Of a DNA stretch of 64,000 nt, positions 19,363-27,058 are shown piece by piece. The stretch covers positions 1 through 64,000 of the IMG/VR virus record IMGVR_UViG_3300042924_004272. One strand, given 5' to 3'. The first letter of the stretch is position 1; every line of letters starts with the position of its first letter. Under the pieces are notes generated by a model, which was not told the DNA's origin, did no database searches, and saw only the letters and a program-made list of their open reading frames with translations. Made by a program: the position numbers and the translations under genes. Source of the stretch: a virus.

Positions 19363-19745
19363 ACCAATAATTTCCAACTAGTTTTGATGCCCACATAAAC
19401 CACTACACATAAAATGCCAGAAATTGAAATCAAACGCCAAGTCCACAACTCTTTAAGGGCTTTGATTTGTTTCTCATGCCAGTAAGCGGCATCGTTCTGT
19501 GCCTTTGCAAGATCCTTGGATTGCTGATCAACTTGCGCTTGGTAAGTGTTTACTGCGGAGATTACGTCTTTAATCGCCGCACTTCCTGCGGAGTTTGTAA
19601 TATGCGGCTTGAGCTTCTCAATGCTGGTCTTAACTCCAACTACTGATGGCGCAGTATATTGAGCCTTTTCTTTGGAAGCACACCCTAAAGTCGTAAGGCT
19701 AAATGCTAAAGTCGTAAGGGCAAACGCTAAAGTCGTATGCTTCAT
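19359..19745 (-). CDS. Unimolecular spanin (u-spanin) candidate, 128 aa
   Basis: Starts MKHTTLAFALTTLAFSLTTLGC, a lipoprotein-like signal ending in T-L-G-C. A periplasmic helical region follows (Gln/Lys-rich, about 40-90). A C-terminal transmembrane segment (LISISGILCVVVYVGI) ends the protein. N-terminal lipid anchor plus C-terminal membrane helix in about 130 residues is the architecture of the T1-type u-spanin that fuses inner and outer membranes of Gram-negative hosts. The lipobox is not the strict L-[AST]-[GA]-C form. The ATG at 19745 overlaps the upstream holin stop. The signal peptide DNA is a 21-bp tandem repeat. Confidence 0.75.
   Translation of the reverse strand: MKHTTLAFALTTLAFSLTTLGCASKEKAQYTAPSVVGVKTSIEKLKPHITNSAGSAAIKDVISAVNTYQAQVDQQSKDLAKAQNDAAYWHEKQIKALKELWTWRLISISGILCVVVYVGIKTSWKLLV
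19685..19740. repeat. 21-bp tandem repeat, 2.7 copies, inside the spanin signal peptide
   Basis: Units at 19685-19705, 19706-19726 and 19727-19740 share the core CTAAAGTCGTA. They encode the repeated hydrophobic TTLAF[AS]L of the signal peptide, so the signal sequence appears to have grown by tandem duplication. Confidence 0.85.
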
Positions 19746-19933
19746 TTCTTGAATGATTTCAACGCCCCGATTCCTGAAAAGATTGCTATGATTGCGCCGA
19801 CAAAAGAAACAATCAATGTCATGTTTTGGAGCCACACATGGGTAGTGTTAAAGAATGAAATAATCAAGGTTAGCAAAGACACAATTGCGCTGGTTGAACC
19901 GACATCAGAAGCTGGAGATGGGTTATTGTCCAT
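19742..19933 (-). CDS. Holin, two transmembrane segments, 63 aa
   Basis: Begins MDNNPSPASDVGSTSA. Two hydrophobic helices follow (AIVSLLTLIISFF and MTLIVSFVGAIIAIFSGIGAL), separated by a short loop, and the protein ends in a Lys-rich tail (KSFKK). This is the class II holin pattern. It heads the lysis cassette and overlaps the u-spanin start (ATGA at 19742-19745). The ATG at 19933 is chosen because the longer frame starts inside the preceding gene. Confidence 0.8.
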   Translation of the reverse strand: MDNNPSPASDVGSTSAIVSLLTLIISFFNTTHVWLQNMTLIVSFVGAIIAIFSGIGALKSFKK

Positions 19934-20309
19934 TTGAAATGTACTCCCATGCGGCAATGAGACCATCACGCAAATCATTGGGGAGGGTTTCGGACGAGAT
20001 TGCAAATGTCCTCTGTCCCTCTTGTGCGGTTACGGAAACAGCGGCGTTGAGTGATTGTCTGAAAGTTTGGACGGCATCTGGATCAGGCTCCTCACCTTTC
20101 ACCTTTTCGGTAGTATCAACCTTGCCGCCATCCTCAATAACAACTTGGGAAACGGCCTCCCCCTCGTTGACTTGAGTGCCGAGCCAAGCAAGGAGGTCGT
20201 CAGATACGGATTCAAAGGGAGTGGAGACAAGGTTTACTTGCTCGCAAGCGGCATAGATTCCCCTTGTAAAGTATCTTTTAAGTCCAGAGTTAGAGAAGAT
20301 AAGTGTCAT
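19923..20309 (-). CDS. Unknown protein upstream of lysis cassette, 128 aa
   Basis: Soluble mixed protein with an acidic middle (EDGGKVDTTEKVKGEEPDPD). No recognised motif. It overlaps the holin start by 11 bases, so it is in the same operon. Position between virion surface proteins and lysis genes does not decide the role. Confidence 0.6.
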   Translation of the reverse strand: MTLIFSNSGLKRYFTRGIYAACEQVNLVSTPFESVSDDLLAWLGTQVNEGEAVSQVVIEDGGKVDTTEKVKGEEPDPDAVQTFRQSLNAAVSVTAQEGQRTFAISSETLPNDLRDGLIAAWEYISNGQ

Positions 20310-20321
20310 GGTAGTTTTTGG

Positions 20322-21209
20322 TTAGCCAGCAATGATCATTGCGTTTTGAATAATAACATTTATTTCGCTTGAAAAAACTGGAGCGTTTGAATTAACAACA
20401 ACGGCATCTAGCCAGTTCAATGTATTTGGCCCAGATGTCGTAGGGCCACCAGTTAGTGAAGAGCCAACAATGGTTGGACGATTAATATCACTCCCATAAA
20501 ATGCCGTAATAGTTCCTGCTCCATTAGAAACAACTCCAATTGTACCACCAAAAGAACCTGCTGGGGAGGTGGGAAAGTCAAACCAAGCACTTGTTGAATA
20601 AGTTGTTCCATTGTGACAAAATATTCTAAATTGGTCTTTAAGACATCCATCTGCACAAAAATCAATATCTGTAACTTCAATTCCAAACCCACGATTAGTC
20701 AATGCATTTGCATTTGCAACCGCAGGAACTCCACCATTTCCACCCATATATACTCTTAAATATGTGTTATTCAAAGTAGTGGGACTAGAACTAAATGTAC
20801 CATTATAAGACCTATACCCTATTTTTAGCATAAACCCTAGCCTTTTTGAAAAATCAATTCCGTTGGGGAGGGTGACAAAGTTAGGATATATTGCTGTAGG
20901 CTGTCTATAAAGTGATGCTCTAGCATATGAAGAGGCGGCGGCGTTTTCTGGTATACCCACGTTTACATAATATCCATTTGTATTAACGGATACCGTCCCT
21001 CCACCAGCGGTTCCAGTAGAAGGAACTGGAAGTGGACTAAAGCACCGACCGATATTAAAAAACGGCTCGTCGTCAACCAGCGTCCGAGACATGAGCGAAC
21101 TCGCAGATGCCGCAGTCTGATTCGGCGCAGTATTAGCCGTTCCGTTCAGCGTCTGATTCTGCGAAAATGTATTCGCTGTTTCTGTGAGAGATTGACGAAT
21201 GATTGCCAT
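20322..21209 (-). CDS. Putative virion surface / fibre protein, 295 aa
   Basis: Ser/Thr/Asn/Gly-rich beta-type sequence. It starts MAIIRQSLTETANTF and includes SLMSRTLVDDEPFF followed by long beta segments with few charged residues. One CADGC pair is present. This composition, and its place after the capsid gene, suggest an external fibre or decoration protein. No family recognised. Confidence 0.6.
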   Translation of the reverse strand: MAIIRQSLTETANTFSQNQTLNGTANTAPNQTAASASSLMSRTLVDDEPFFNIGRCFSPLPVPSTGTAGGGTVSVNTNGYYVNVGIPENAAASSYARASLYRQPTAIYPNFVTLPNGIDFSKRLGFMLKIGYRSYNGTFSSSPTTLNNTYLRVYMGGNGGVPAVANANALTNRGFGIEVTDIDFCADGCLKDQFRIFCHNGTTYSTSAWFDFPTSPAGSFGGTIGVVSNGAGTITAFYGSDINRPTIVGSSLTGGPTTSGPNTLNWLDAVVVNSNAPVFSSEINVIIQNAMIIAG

Positions 21210-21213
21210 AGTA

Positions 21214-22011
21214 TTAGGCTCCGATTGTTACTTCTGCCACGCTTCCTGCGGCGGCAAAGATCCCACGATGCTCAAGCCCAACCTCATTGGGGTTAGCGAT
21301 GTAGGTGTCTCCTGCATTTAGGAGATATGTAAAGTTGGTTGAAGAAACGGCAGTTGTTCCAAGCCCAATGCGAAGGATTGCGGGACCAACATTGTAGATG
21401 GCGAGCATTTGCCTTGGTATGCTTCCCGCAACGATTAGAGTATCAGCATTTGCCGTAAAGTCGCTACGAGTAGCTGTAGTTGCCCTTGTAATATTGACGC
21501 TACCAATCGTGTTGCTACCAGTAGGAAGAGGTGTGCTAAAAATGGTAGAACTATTACCACTCAAATTATAATTGATGGTAAGCGGCCCCGTAAATCCAAT
21601 CTGAGATGAAAACCTAATGGATTTTAATCCAGAAACATCAATTATGCCTAGCGTTGCAGTTGCGGCGACAAGAGTGCTTGATTGTGTTCCACTTGGAAGT
21701 GAAGTATAATTAACAGGAGAAAAAGTTGTTGCATCAACAGATCCCGAAACTCCTACGAGACCACTCAGCGATGAGCCAGGTATTTGAAAAGCAAGCACTC
21801 CGTATCCAGTTGTATCAATAACAAGAGGAACGGAACTTGTTACATTTCCACTACCAGAGACAGATGAAAGCTTCACTCCACCAATCACGTTGCTACCAGT
21901 TGGAAGTGAGCCTGCAATTGTTACTGGGATACCTTCCGCAAGCTGCGTAAGCACAGAAGCGCGGAAATTAGCGGTTGATAGATTGGAGGTGATTTGTGGA
22001 AATTGCGGCAT
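21214..22011 (-). CDS. Putative virion surface protein, 265 aa
   Basis: Starts MPQFPQITSNLSTANF. It is nearly free of charged residues and is rich in Ser/Thr/Gly/Val/Ile. It contains the repeated motif LPTGSNxIGxVxxxx (twice, about residues 35-52 and 155-172), so it holds at least two related beta domains. It is the first gene after the capsid gene and its downstream hairpin, as expected for a decoration or fibre protein. Confidence 0.6.
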   Translation of the reverse strand: MPQFPQITSNLSTANFRASVLTQLAEGIPVTIAGSLPTGSNVIGGVKLSSVSGSGNVTSSVPLVIDTTGYGVLAFQIPGSSLSGLVGVSGSVDATTFSPVNYTSLPSGTQSSTLVAATATLGIIDVSGLKSIRFSSQIGFTGPLTINYNLSGNSSTIFSTPLPTGSNTIGSVNITRATTATRSDFTANADTLIVAGSIPRQMLAIYNVGPAILRIGLGTTAVSSTNFTYLLNAGDTYIANPNEVGLEHRGIFAAAGSVAEVTIGA

Positions 22012-22046
22012 GGTCTTGAAAGGTTGATGTTTTTATATGCAGTTGA

Positions 22047-22082
22047 GGTGAGTGATGCAAGTTTTATCTTACATCACCCACC
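22047..22082 (-). terminator. Strong hairpin after the major capsid gene
   Basis: An 11-bp stem (22047-22057 with 22072-22082, one G-U pair on the minus-strand RNA) closes a 14-base loop 17 bases past the capsid stop. No uridine run follows, so it may be an mRNA-stabilising or partial terminator hairpin that lowers expression of downstream genes. Confidence 0.6.
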
Positions 22083-22098
22083 GATAACTACCTACGTA

Positions 22099-23307
22099 TT
22101 ACAGACCAGTCGTAACCGTGCTGCAGGGCAGGGCCTGACCGTCAAACGGGCAGCGCCTAAACAGAACCGCAACCACGTTCTGCGGGCGGATCGGCTGGAT
22201 CGCACGCTGAATCTGGTAGATATGCTGACCGAAGTCACCATACAGGTTGCAATCGTTGTCGCGGAAGTAGGTCCACTCCAGTTCACCCATCGCAAGTTGC
22301 GGGGCGAAACGGAAGGTGCCCTCACCCACGTACTGTTCAGGGATGAGGCGCTTGAATGCCTCACCAGCGATGACGAACCCAACCTCGTAAAGTGCGTTCA
22401 CCCAGGAAGGGTTGCGGCGTTGACCGAAACCATTCGTGACGGCTGAGGCAACGATGGGGTTGACAAGCACAAGGTTGCCAGAACCATCAAAACCAGTTGC
22501 ACGGAGGGGTTGCTGATCGATGCCGAAGGCGAAACCGCGGTATCCCATGAACTGGTAACCGGAGATCGACTCCTCACCGAGCTTGAACGAACCAGCGGTT
22601 AGATAGAGGAGATCCTCCTTCACGTCCGCATCGTTACGGATGGCCTCAATGGCATCCACACCAAGAAGAACTTGGAAGAACTCTCCGTCCTTTGAAGCAA
22701 AGGGTTCGGCAAGCATCTCCTCGCGGAGGAAGCTACCGATACGATAGAGAGTGCCAAAGTTCAGGGGACTGTCGGGGAGACGGTTGGCAAACTTGGTGTT
22801 AATCTGCTGCATGTCACCCGTCAGGTTGGCGTTGAAAGTAGTCGTGCTAGAGCACACATACTTGATTCCGGACTGAATCAGGTACTGATAACGAATATCA
22901 GCATTGATTAGTTGGAGGATTGTCTTCTCAAGCGAAACCTGGGCCTGAAGGTAGGAACCCTTGAAGGCCGTACGGGCTTGCTTGACGCAGACACGCGGAC
23001 CAGCACCACGGAGGGTGGCGAGCTGGAAGCTGTACTCGGTCGAACCAACGCGATCCGGGGTGGCTCCGATTCCACACATCTCGATGTCGGGAGTGAAGAT
23101 GGGAGCAGCCAGAGAGGCATTAGGAACGGCCATTTCCTCAACGACGGAACGCACAACGTCGGAGACGTTGGGGAGAGTTCCACCATCGATGGAGTTGATA
23201 TATGGGCTCTTGCGGGCAAGAACCTTTGCGATTTGACCAATGATACGGTTGGTATCTTTGGAGGCAAAGTTCTGAACTGTTGCCAATGGGATACAATCTG
23301 AAGCCAT
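22099..23307 (-). CDS. Major capsid protein (inferred), 402 aa
   Basis: Size (402 aa) and balanced alpha/beta composition fit an HK97-fold capsid protein. It lies after the scaffold-like gene, though separated by the glycosylation cassette, and has the longest leader in the genome plus a strong hairpin behind it, as expected for the most expressed gene. An N-terminal helical region with DTNRIIGQIAKVLARKSPY and a late beta segment GVDAIEAIRNDADV are typical of such proteins. I see no diagnostic motif, so the call rests on position, size and flanking signals. Confidence 0.7.
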   Translation of the reverse strand: MASDCIPLATVQNFASKDTNRIIGQIAKVLARKSPYINSIDGGTLPNVSDVVRSVVEEMAVPNASLAAPIFTPDIEMCGIGATPDRVGSTEYSFQLATLRGAGPRVCVKQARTAFKGSYLQAQVSLEKTILQLINADIRYQYLIQSGIKYVCSSTTTFNANLTGDMQQINTKFANRLPDSPLNFGTLYRIGSFLREEMLAEPFASKDGEFFQVLLGVDAIEAIRNDADVKEDLLYLTAGSFKLGEESISGYQFMGYRGFAFGIDQQPLRATGFDGSGNLVLVNPIVASAVTNGFGQRRNPSWVNALYEVGFVIAGEAFKRLIPEQYVGEGTFRFAPQLAMGELEWTYFRDNDCNLYGDFGQHIYQIQRAIQPIRPQNVVAVLFRRCPFDGQALPCSTVTTGL

Positions 23308-23537
23308 GGGGTTTTTGTTTTTGTTTCCCTCTAGTTGCCCCTACAAGTTTTTGGAGTGACAACCACAGAGTTGGACGGCAACCGCGTGCGGTTACGATCC
23401 GAAGTTTGGTTTTGTGTCACTTCCCGGCACGCTGGAAGTTTTGTTTGCGGCCTGTATTAGCGGGTCTTGTGGCTCCCGTTAAAGCCACCGTCATGCGGAG
23501 ACGGCACACCGAGTTGCGTGAACTATTAATGATTTTT
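23308..23537 (-). promoter_or_regulatory. Structured 230-base leader upstream of the capsid gene
   Basis: Gene-free. It contains three inverted repeats: AACCGC-N2-GCGGTT (23380-23393), GTGGCT-N8-AGCCAC (23469-23488) and CCGTC-N7-GACGG (23488-23504). The last two are adjacent and could stack. No clear -35/-10 pair and no Shine-Dalgarno sequence; an A-rich stretch precedes the ATG. It probably acts as a 5' UTR controlling capsid expression. Confidence 0.5.
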
Positions 23538-24131
23538 TTATTTAGTGTCAATAGTTTTTTTCAAAACAAATTCAATAAATGCTTCAACACCTTTTTCTCG
23601 GTCGAAAGTTTGATCAACTCGTGTTCCGATTGTGTAGTCGTAATTTGTATCCACAAGTCTGCAAATCTCAATGTGATGCTCATCGAAATTATTTAATAAC
23701 CAATCCGGAAGTAGAACATGGTTTGGGGCGGGGGATCCTTTTTGCCACATGGAGAATGTGCTCTTGTGGTCCGGATTATACCGAGACGGCCAAATCATCC
23801 CCTCATAAAGTTCCCAGGACGGGATAGTCACAACCACATAACCTCCCGGTTTCAAGATCTTCATCCAAGATTTGAGCGCCTCAACTGGGTCATGCATATG
23901 CTCTAGGCATTGGGAGGCATGAACGAAATCAAAGGTGTTTTCTAGAAAATACTCATGGATCCTATTGGCATCTCCGTCTTGAACATCGAAACCAACCACG
24001 CCTTCCACTTGTATTAAGTCATCCCCAGCACCAATATCGATTCCCTTGCCTTGAAAAATTTTACTCCAAATGGAACTTTCTGCTGTACTAGTTAGTCTGC
24101 GACTCATTGCTTTGGAGGATTCTTGGCACAT
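23538..24131 (-). CDS. SAM-dependent methyltransferase (type 11-like), 197 aa
   Basis: Class I methyltransferase signatures are present: motif I KGIDIGAGDD, then VVGFDV, then FDFVHASQCLEHMHDP (the C-L-E-H post-motif) and ILKPGGYVVVTIP. Such enzymes commonly methylate sugars or lipid-linked glycans. It ends a run of four glycosyltransferase-like genes, so a sugar O-methyltransferase or capping role is likely. It is the last gene before the capsid leader. Confidence 0.85.
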   Translation of the reverse strand: MCQESSKAMSRRLTSTAESSIWSKIFQGKGIDIGAGDDLIQVEGVVGFDVQDGDANRIHEYFLENTFDFVHASQCLEHMHDPVEALKSWMKILKPGGYVVVTIPSWELYEGMIWPSRYNPDHKSTFSMWQKGSPAPNHVLLPDWLLNNFDEHHIEICRLVDTNYDYTIGTRVDQTFDREKGVEAFIEFVLKKTIDTK

Positions 24132-24135
24132 AGGA

Positions 24136-24720
24136 TTAATTTTTGTTTTTGATTAGATCCTGGTACTTGTCTCGATGGAAGATGACAGCATCACCCCTAA
24201 TCATGCTTCTTTCTTTTGGGAATCTATGGGGAGTAGCAACTCCATTTTTATCGTATTTCCCATAACTGTGTTGGATTAGTGGCGACCATTCAATTAAATT
24301 TGAAAGATTTCGCAACATCCACATATCCCATCCATGACCATGCAATTCTCCCCCTATGTCTTTTGGGATGATCTCAAATGCTCTTGGCCCATAGACTCCT
24401 ATGCCACCGATGATGTCAAACGGGTAGTTCTTGTCGCTAGAAAGCATGAATTGCTTGCAACACAGACTGTATTTTTCCTCTATGCGGTCTAACCAACCTG
24501 CACAAAGTGGGATGGAGTCCGGTTCTAACCAGAAAAATGGTTTTCCATCCATTATTTTTGCCGCTTGATGGAATGCATAGTTGTTTCTTGCTGGATACTC
24601 TTCCGTTTCATCGATTGCTGGGATTACAAGCACTTCTGTTCCGTCCAAACGCTTGATGTGTTCAACAAGGTTGTTGACTTCCTTGTTTTGCCGTTCCGCG
24701 GCCACGATTACTGCTTTCAT
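24136..24720 (-). CDS. GT-A-type glycosyltransferase-like protein, 194 aa
   Basis: Starts MKAVIVAAERQNKEVNNLV, a Rossmann-like beta-alpha unit. Then come RNNYAFHQAAKIMDGKPFFWLEPDSIPLCAGWLD, where EPDS occupies the DXD metal-binding place, and GGIGVYGPRAFEI, as in GT-A enzymes. The 4-base overlap with the upstream gene (ATGA) shows it is translationally coupled. Substrate unknown. Confidence 0.7.
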   Translation of the reverse strand: MKAVIVAAERQNKEVNNLVEHIKRLDGTEVLVIPAIDETEEYPARNNYAFHQAAKIMDGKPFFWLEPDSIPLCAGWLDRIEEKYSLCCKQFMLSSDKNYPFDIIGGIGVYGPRAFEIIPKDIGGELHGHGWDMWMLRNLSNLIEWSPLIQHSYGKYDKNGVATPHRFPKERSMIRGDAVIFHRDKYQDLIKNKN

Positions 24721-25442
24721 TTCGGTAAAGATTCAAAGTCAATGTTCCCATTGACGCAATAAACTGCTTCTGGGTATAAAATCATGCTGTTTGGAGCATG
24801 CTCATAGACTTCCTGAACCAAGGGAACCCTTAACCCAGCGGCAATCCAATATGCACTTGACTGGTTTCCAACGTACAACTTGCAGGCAGCGATTGCTTTT
24901 GCGACTTCTAGGCAATCCTTGGTTAGATGGCGGTGGATCCTACCAAATGAATGCTCAAAATCAGAATGTTCTTCGTCGGTTCCAATAAAAATCGCATCAT
25001 TTCCGTATCGTTCCATGATTTTTGACCACGGAAACTTCTCATTCCTATATCGGTGAGACCGATTTATGATCACCTTGCCATTAAATCTATCATCTGGTTC
25101 AACACTTAACCAGGGGCCATCAATTTCCATATGACCAGTATGTCTATCCACGACATTTAGGTATCTGGCCTGTGAATCCATCAAGGTTATATGGTCCTGA
25201 TAGCACTCCCTCCAATTGGTTGTGTCGTAATCAATTACACAATTGGGTGGGAAATTTAATTCGGAGGGTATCCCTTGACTGTCTAGCAATGGTTTTAACG
25301 AGTCGTATTTAAACCCAGTCATTGGCGCTCCCCAAGAGGCATCTGTAACAAAAATCCTAGTCGCCTCCAACTTCCGATATATTGGAATGAAGGCTATGAT
25401 GTCACCAATGTGTCCTTGGTGGTGGACGGTTACTTGTCTCAT
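24717..25442 (-). CDS. GT-B glycosyltransferase, heptosyltransferase (GT9)-like, 241 aa
   Basis: N-terminal HHQGHIGDIIAFIPIYRKL matches the GDxxxxxPxxxxL start of family 9 heptosyltransferases. Near the C-terminus, YVGNQSSAYWIAAGLRVPLVQEV matches the donor-site VGxxSxxxxxAxxxxVP segment. At 241 aa it is shorter than bacterial GT9 enzymes (about 330 aa). It is part of the cassette between scaffold and capsid genes. Acceptor unknown. Confidence 0.75.
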   Translation of the reverse strand: MRQVTVHHQGHIGDIIAFIPIYRKLEATRIFVTDASWGAPMTGFKYDSLKPLLDSQGIPSELNFPPNCVIDYDTTNWRECYQDHITLMDSQARYLNVVDRHTGHMEIDGPWLSVEPDDRFNGKVIINRSHRYRNEKFPWSKIMERYGNDAIFIGTDEEHSDFEHSFGRIHRHLTKDCLEVAKAIAACKLYVGNQSSAYWIAAGLRVPLVQEVYEHAPNSMILYPEAVYCVNGNIDFESLPK

Positions 25443-25471
25443 GGGAGGTAGAATTTATTTTTAGGTCAATA

Positions 25472-25487
25472 TGTTCCACGTGGAACA
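25472..25487. promoter_or_regulatory. parS-like centromere palindrome
   Basis: TGTTCCACGTGGAACA is a perfect 16-base palindrome in a 45-base gap between two genes. It matches the well-known ParB-binding parS consensus of bacterial chromosomes (TGTT[CT]CACGTG[AG]AACA). No ParA or ParB gene is seen in the window, so host ParB may bind it. Alternatively it is an operator of similar shape. Confidence 0.65.
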
Positions 25488-26051
25488 TTAACCAGCAATC
25501 TTTTCCGCCATCTGCTGTGACTTTGTCTTCTCTTCGTCCTTGCCGGGATGAAACAAACTAGAAAAGTCCGGTGAAAAGAAGGTTTCTTTTACGATATTTG
25601 ACTCAGGAACCGGAACCCCATCATTGAGTATTGATTCATTGATGAAGTTCCGGATTACCTGTTCCGCTTTATCCGCAGTCGCATAAAAAATATACGACTT
25701 TTCCCCCGCCACCAGTTGCAATGGGTGCAACACCTCGTTCTCTTCAGCTTCCTTCGGAGAAAAACCTAAATTTAAAACATCGTAGTCACTCATCCATCCT
25801 CCACCGACGGCATGCAGGGCACACCATCGAGAGAACCGTGACATAACCGGTGCAGTCATCTTTTCAACTTTGAGCATTTTCCCAACCAATTCCCTAAATA
25901 AAGGACTTGATGATGTGTGGGTCTTATTGAGCATGACGCATTCCCACCCGTTGTTTTCCCAGGATCCCTTCCAAAGGTTGGCACAAGAGAACTCCTCCCT
26001 CTGTTCAACTGATGGAATTGCCTCGTAATAAGAGTAAATTTTCTTTTGCAT
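25488..26051 (-). CDS. DXD-type glycosyltransferase-like protein, 187 aa
   Basis: Begins MQKKIYSYYEAI. It contains RFSRWCALHAVGGGWMSDYDVLNLGF. The arrangement R-W-x-A-L-x-x-x-G-G-x-W-x-D-x-D is the core of capsular/Och1-like DXD-sugar transferases that use a nucleotide sugar and Mn2+. It starts at the last base of the upstream stop (TAATG) and is followed by the parS-like palindrome. Confidence 0.75.
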   Translation of the reverse strand: MQKKIYSYYEAIPSVEQREEFSCANLWKGSWENNGWECVMLNKTHTSSSPLFRELVGKMLKVEKMTAPVMSRFSRWCALHAVGGGWMSDYDVLNLGFSPKEAEENEVLHPLQLVAGEKSYIFYATADKAEQVIRNFINESILNDGVPVPESNIVKETFFSPDFSSLFHPGKDEEKTKSQQMAEKIAG

Positions 26052-27055
26052 TAGTATGTTTTGTATCCCACATGAAACACTGGAAGTCCAATATCAACAT
26101 GAGGTTGGTGACCACTTGCTAGTGCCCTCCTGCAGAATGCAACATCTTCTCCGGAGTCTTTTGTGGGGAGGAAGTAATCGAACTTGTAACTAGAATTGTT
26201 GGGGGTCTCTAGTTCCGGATGCTTTTCCCTAATGTCTTCAAACACCTTTCGGTGAACAAGCATGCATCCGGTAGCAACCCATTCGACGGGGACAACAGCG
26301 TCCTCGTATACTTTTGCTCTAGGAGCAAGTTTAAGGTCACTGCACATGATTGCACCACCCTCTTGCCGCCCAAAGTAGGCACCACCAACAAGGGTCTTGT
26401 TGCTGCCAATCAATCTGGCTAGAACATTCCTTTGCAGAACGTTATCTTGGAGGTTTCTTGCGGCCGCCACCCAATTTTTCATCCAACCCGGTCTGCCAAT
26501 GCAAGGGATGATGTCATCGTCAACCATGAGCAACCATCGAGCATCCGTGTCCAAGAACTTTTGTGCCAGGACGTTTCTTGCATGGTAGATCATGGCATCC
26601 CCAATGGACATATCGAAACGGATTTTGTCCCTACCGTAGTCGAGCGCCATCGATAGAAGGGCAAAGGCAGTAACCGGGTTCGTAGTCTTGTAGCAGGGGA
26701 ACCCTACCATGATGTCTCTGCCCTCAAACTCGCAACGATAGGATGGCAGTCCTTCCGGTGACCTAGACTCAATAATGGGAGTTTTAGACCCCTTCTTGAT
26801 CTTTGTAGGGGTCTTTATGATCAACTTGGGAGGTGGCTCCTCAACCTTGGGTTCCTCCTCAATTTGAATTTCCTCAATTGAGGCATCAAAACTCTGCTCC
26901 TCCACAACTTCTTCCACAACGGGTTGGACCGGTTGAACGCCGCGAACTTCACCACCCATGCTTTGGGGTGGCATGATTGGGGTTCCCATGGGATTTACCG
27001 ACCCCAGTGCGTTAGTTGTGACGGTGACTAGGGGGGTTACGATTGGGTCTGGCAT
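26051..27055 (-). CDS. GT-A glycosyltransferase with disordered N-terminal extension, 334 aa
   Basis: Residues 1-110 are Pro/Glu/Val-rich and disordered (EEVVEEQSFDASIEEIQIEEEPKVEEPPPK). A GT-A-like domain follows: FPCYKTTNPVTAFALLSMA, then ARNVLAQKFLDTDARWLLMVDDDI with a D-D-D metal site. VEWVATGCMLVHRKVFE and DSGEDVAFCRRA carry the usual acidic catalytic region. It lies 3 bases after the scaffold-like gene. The acidic extension could tether it to the assembling capsid; that is inference. Confidence 0.75.
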   Translation of the reverse strand: MPDPIVTPLVTVTTNALGSVNPMGTPIMPPQSMGGEVRGVQPVQPVVEEVVEEQSFDASIEEIQIEEEPKVEEPPPKLIIKTPTKIKKGSKTPIIESRSPEGLPSYRCEFEGRDIMVGFPCYKTTNPVTAFALLSMALDYGRDKIRFDMSIGDAMIYHARNVLAQKFLDTDARWLLMVDDDIIPCIGRPGWMKNWVAAARNLQDNVLQRNVLARLIGSNKTLVGGAYFGRQEGGAIMCSDLKLAPRAKVYEDAVVPVEWVATGCMLVHRKVFEDIREKHPELETPNNSSYKFDYFLPTKDSGEDVAFCRRALASGHQPHVDIGLPVFHVGYKTY

Positions 27056-27058
27056 ATA

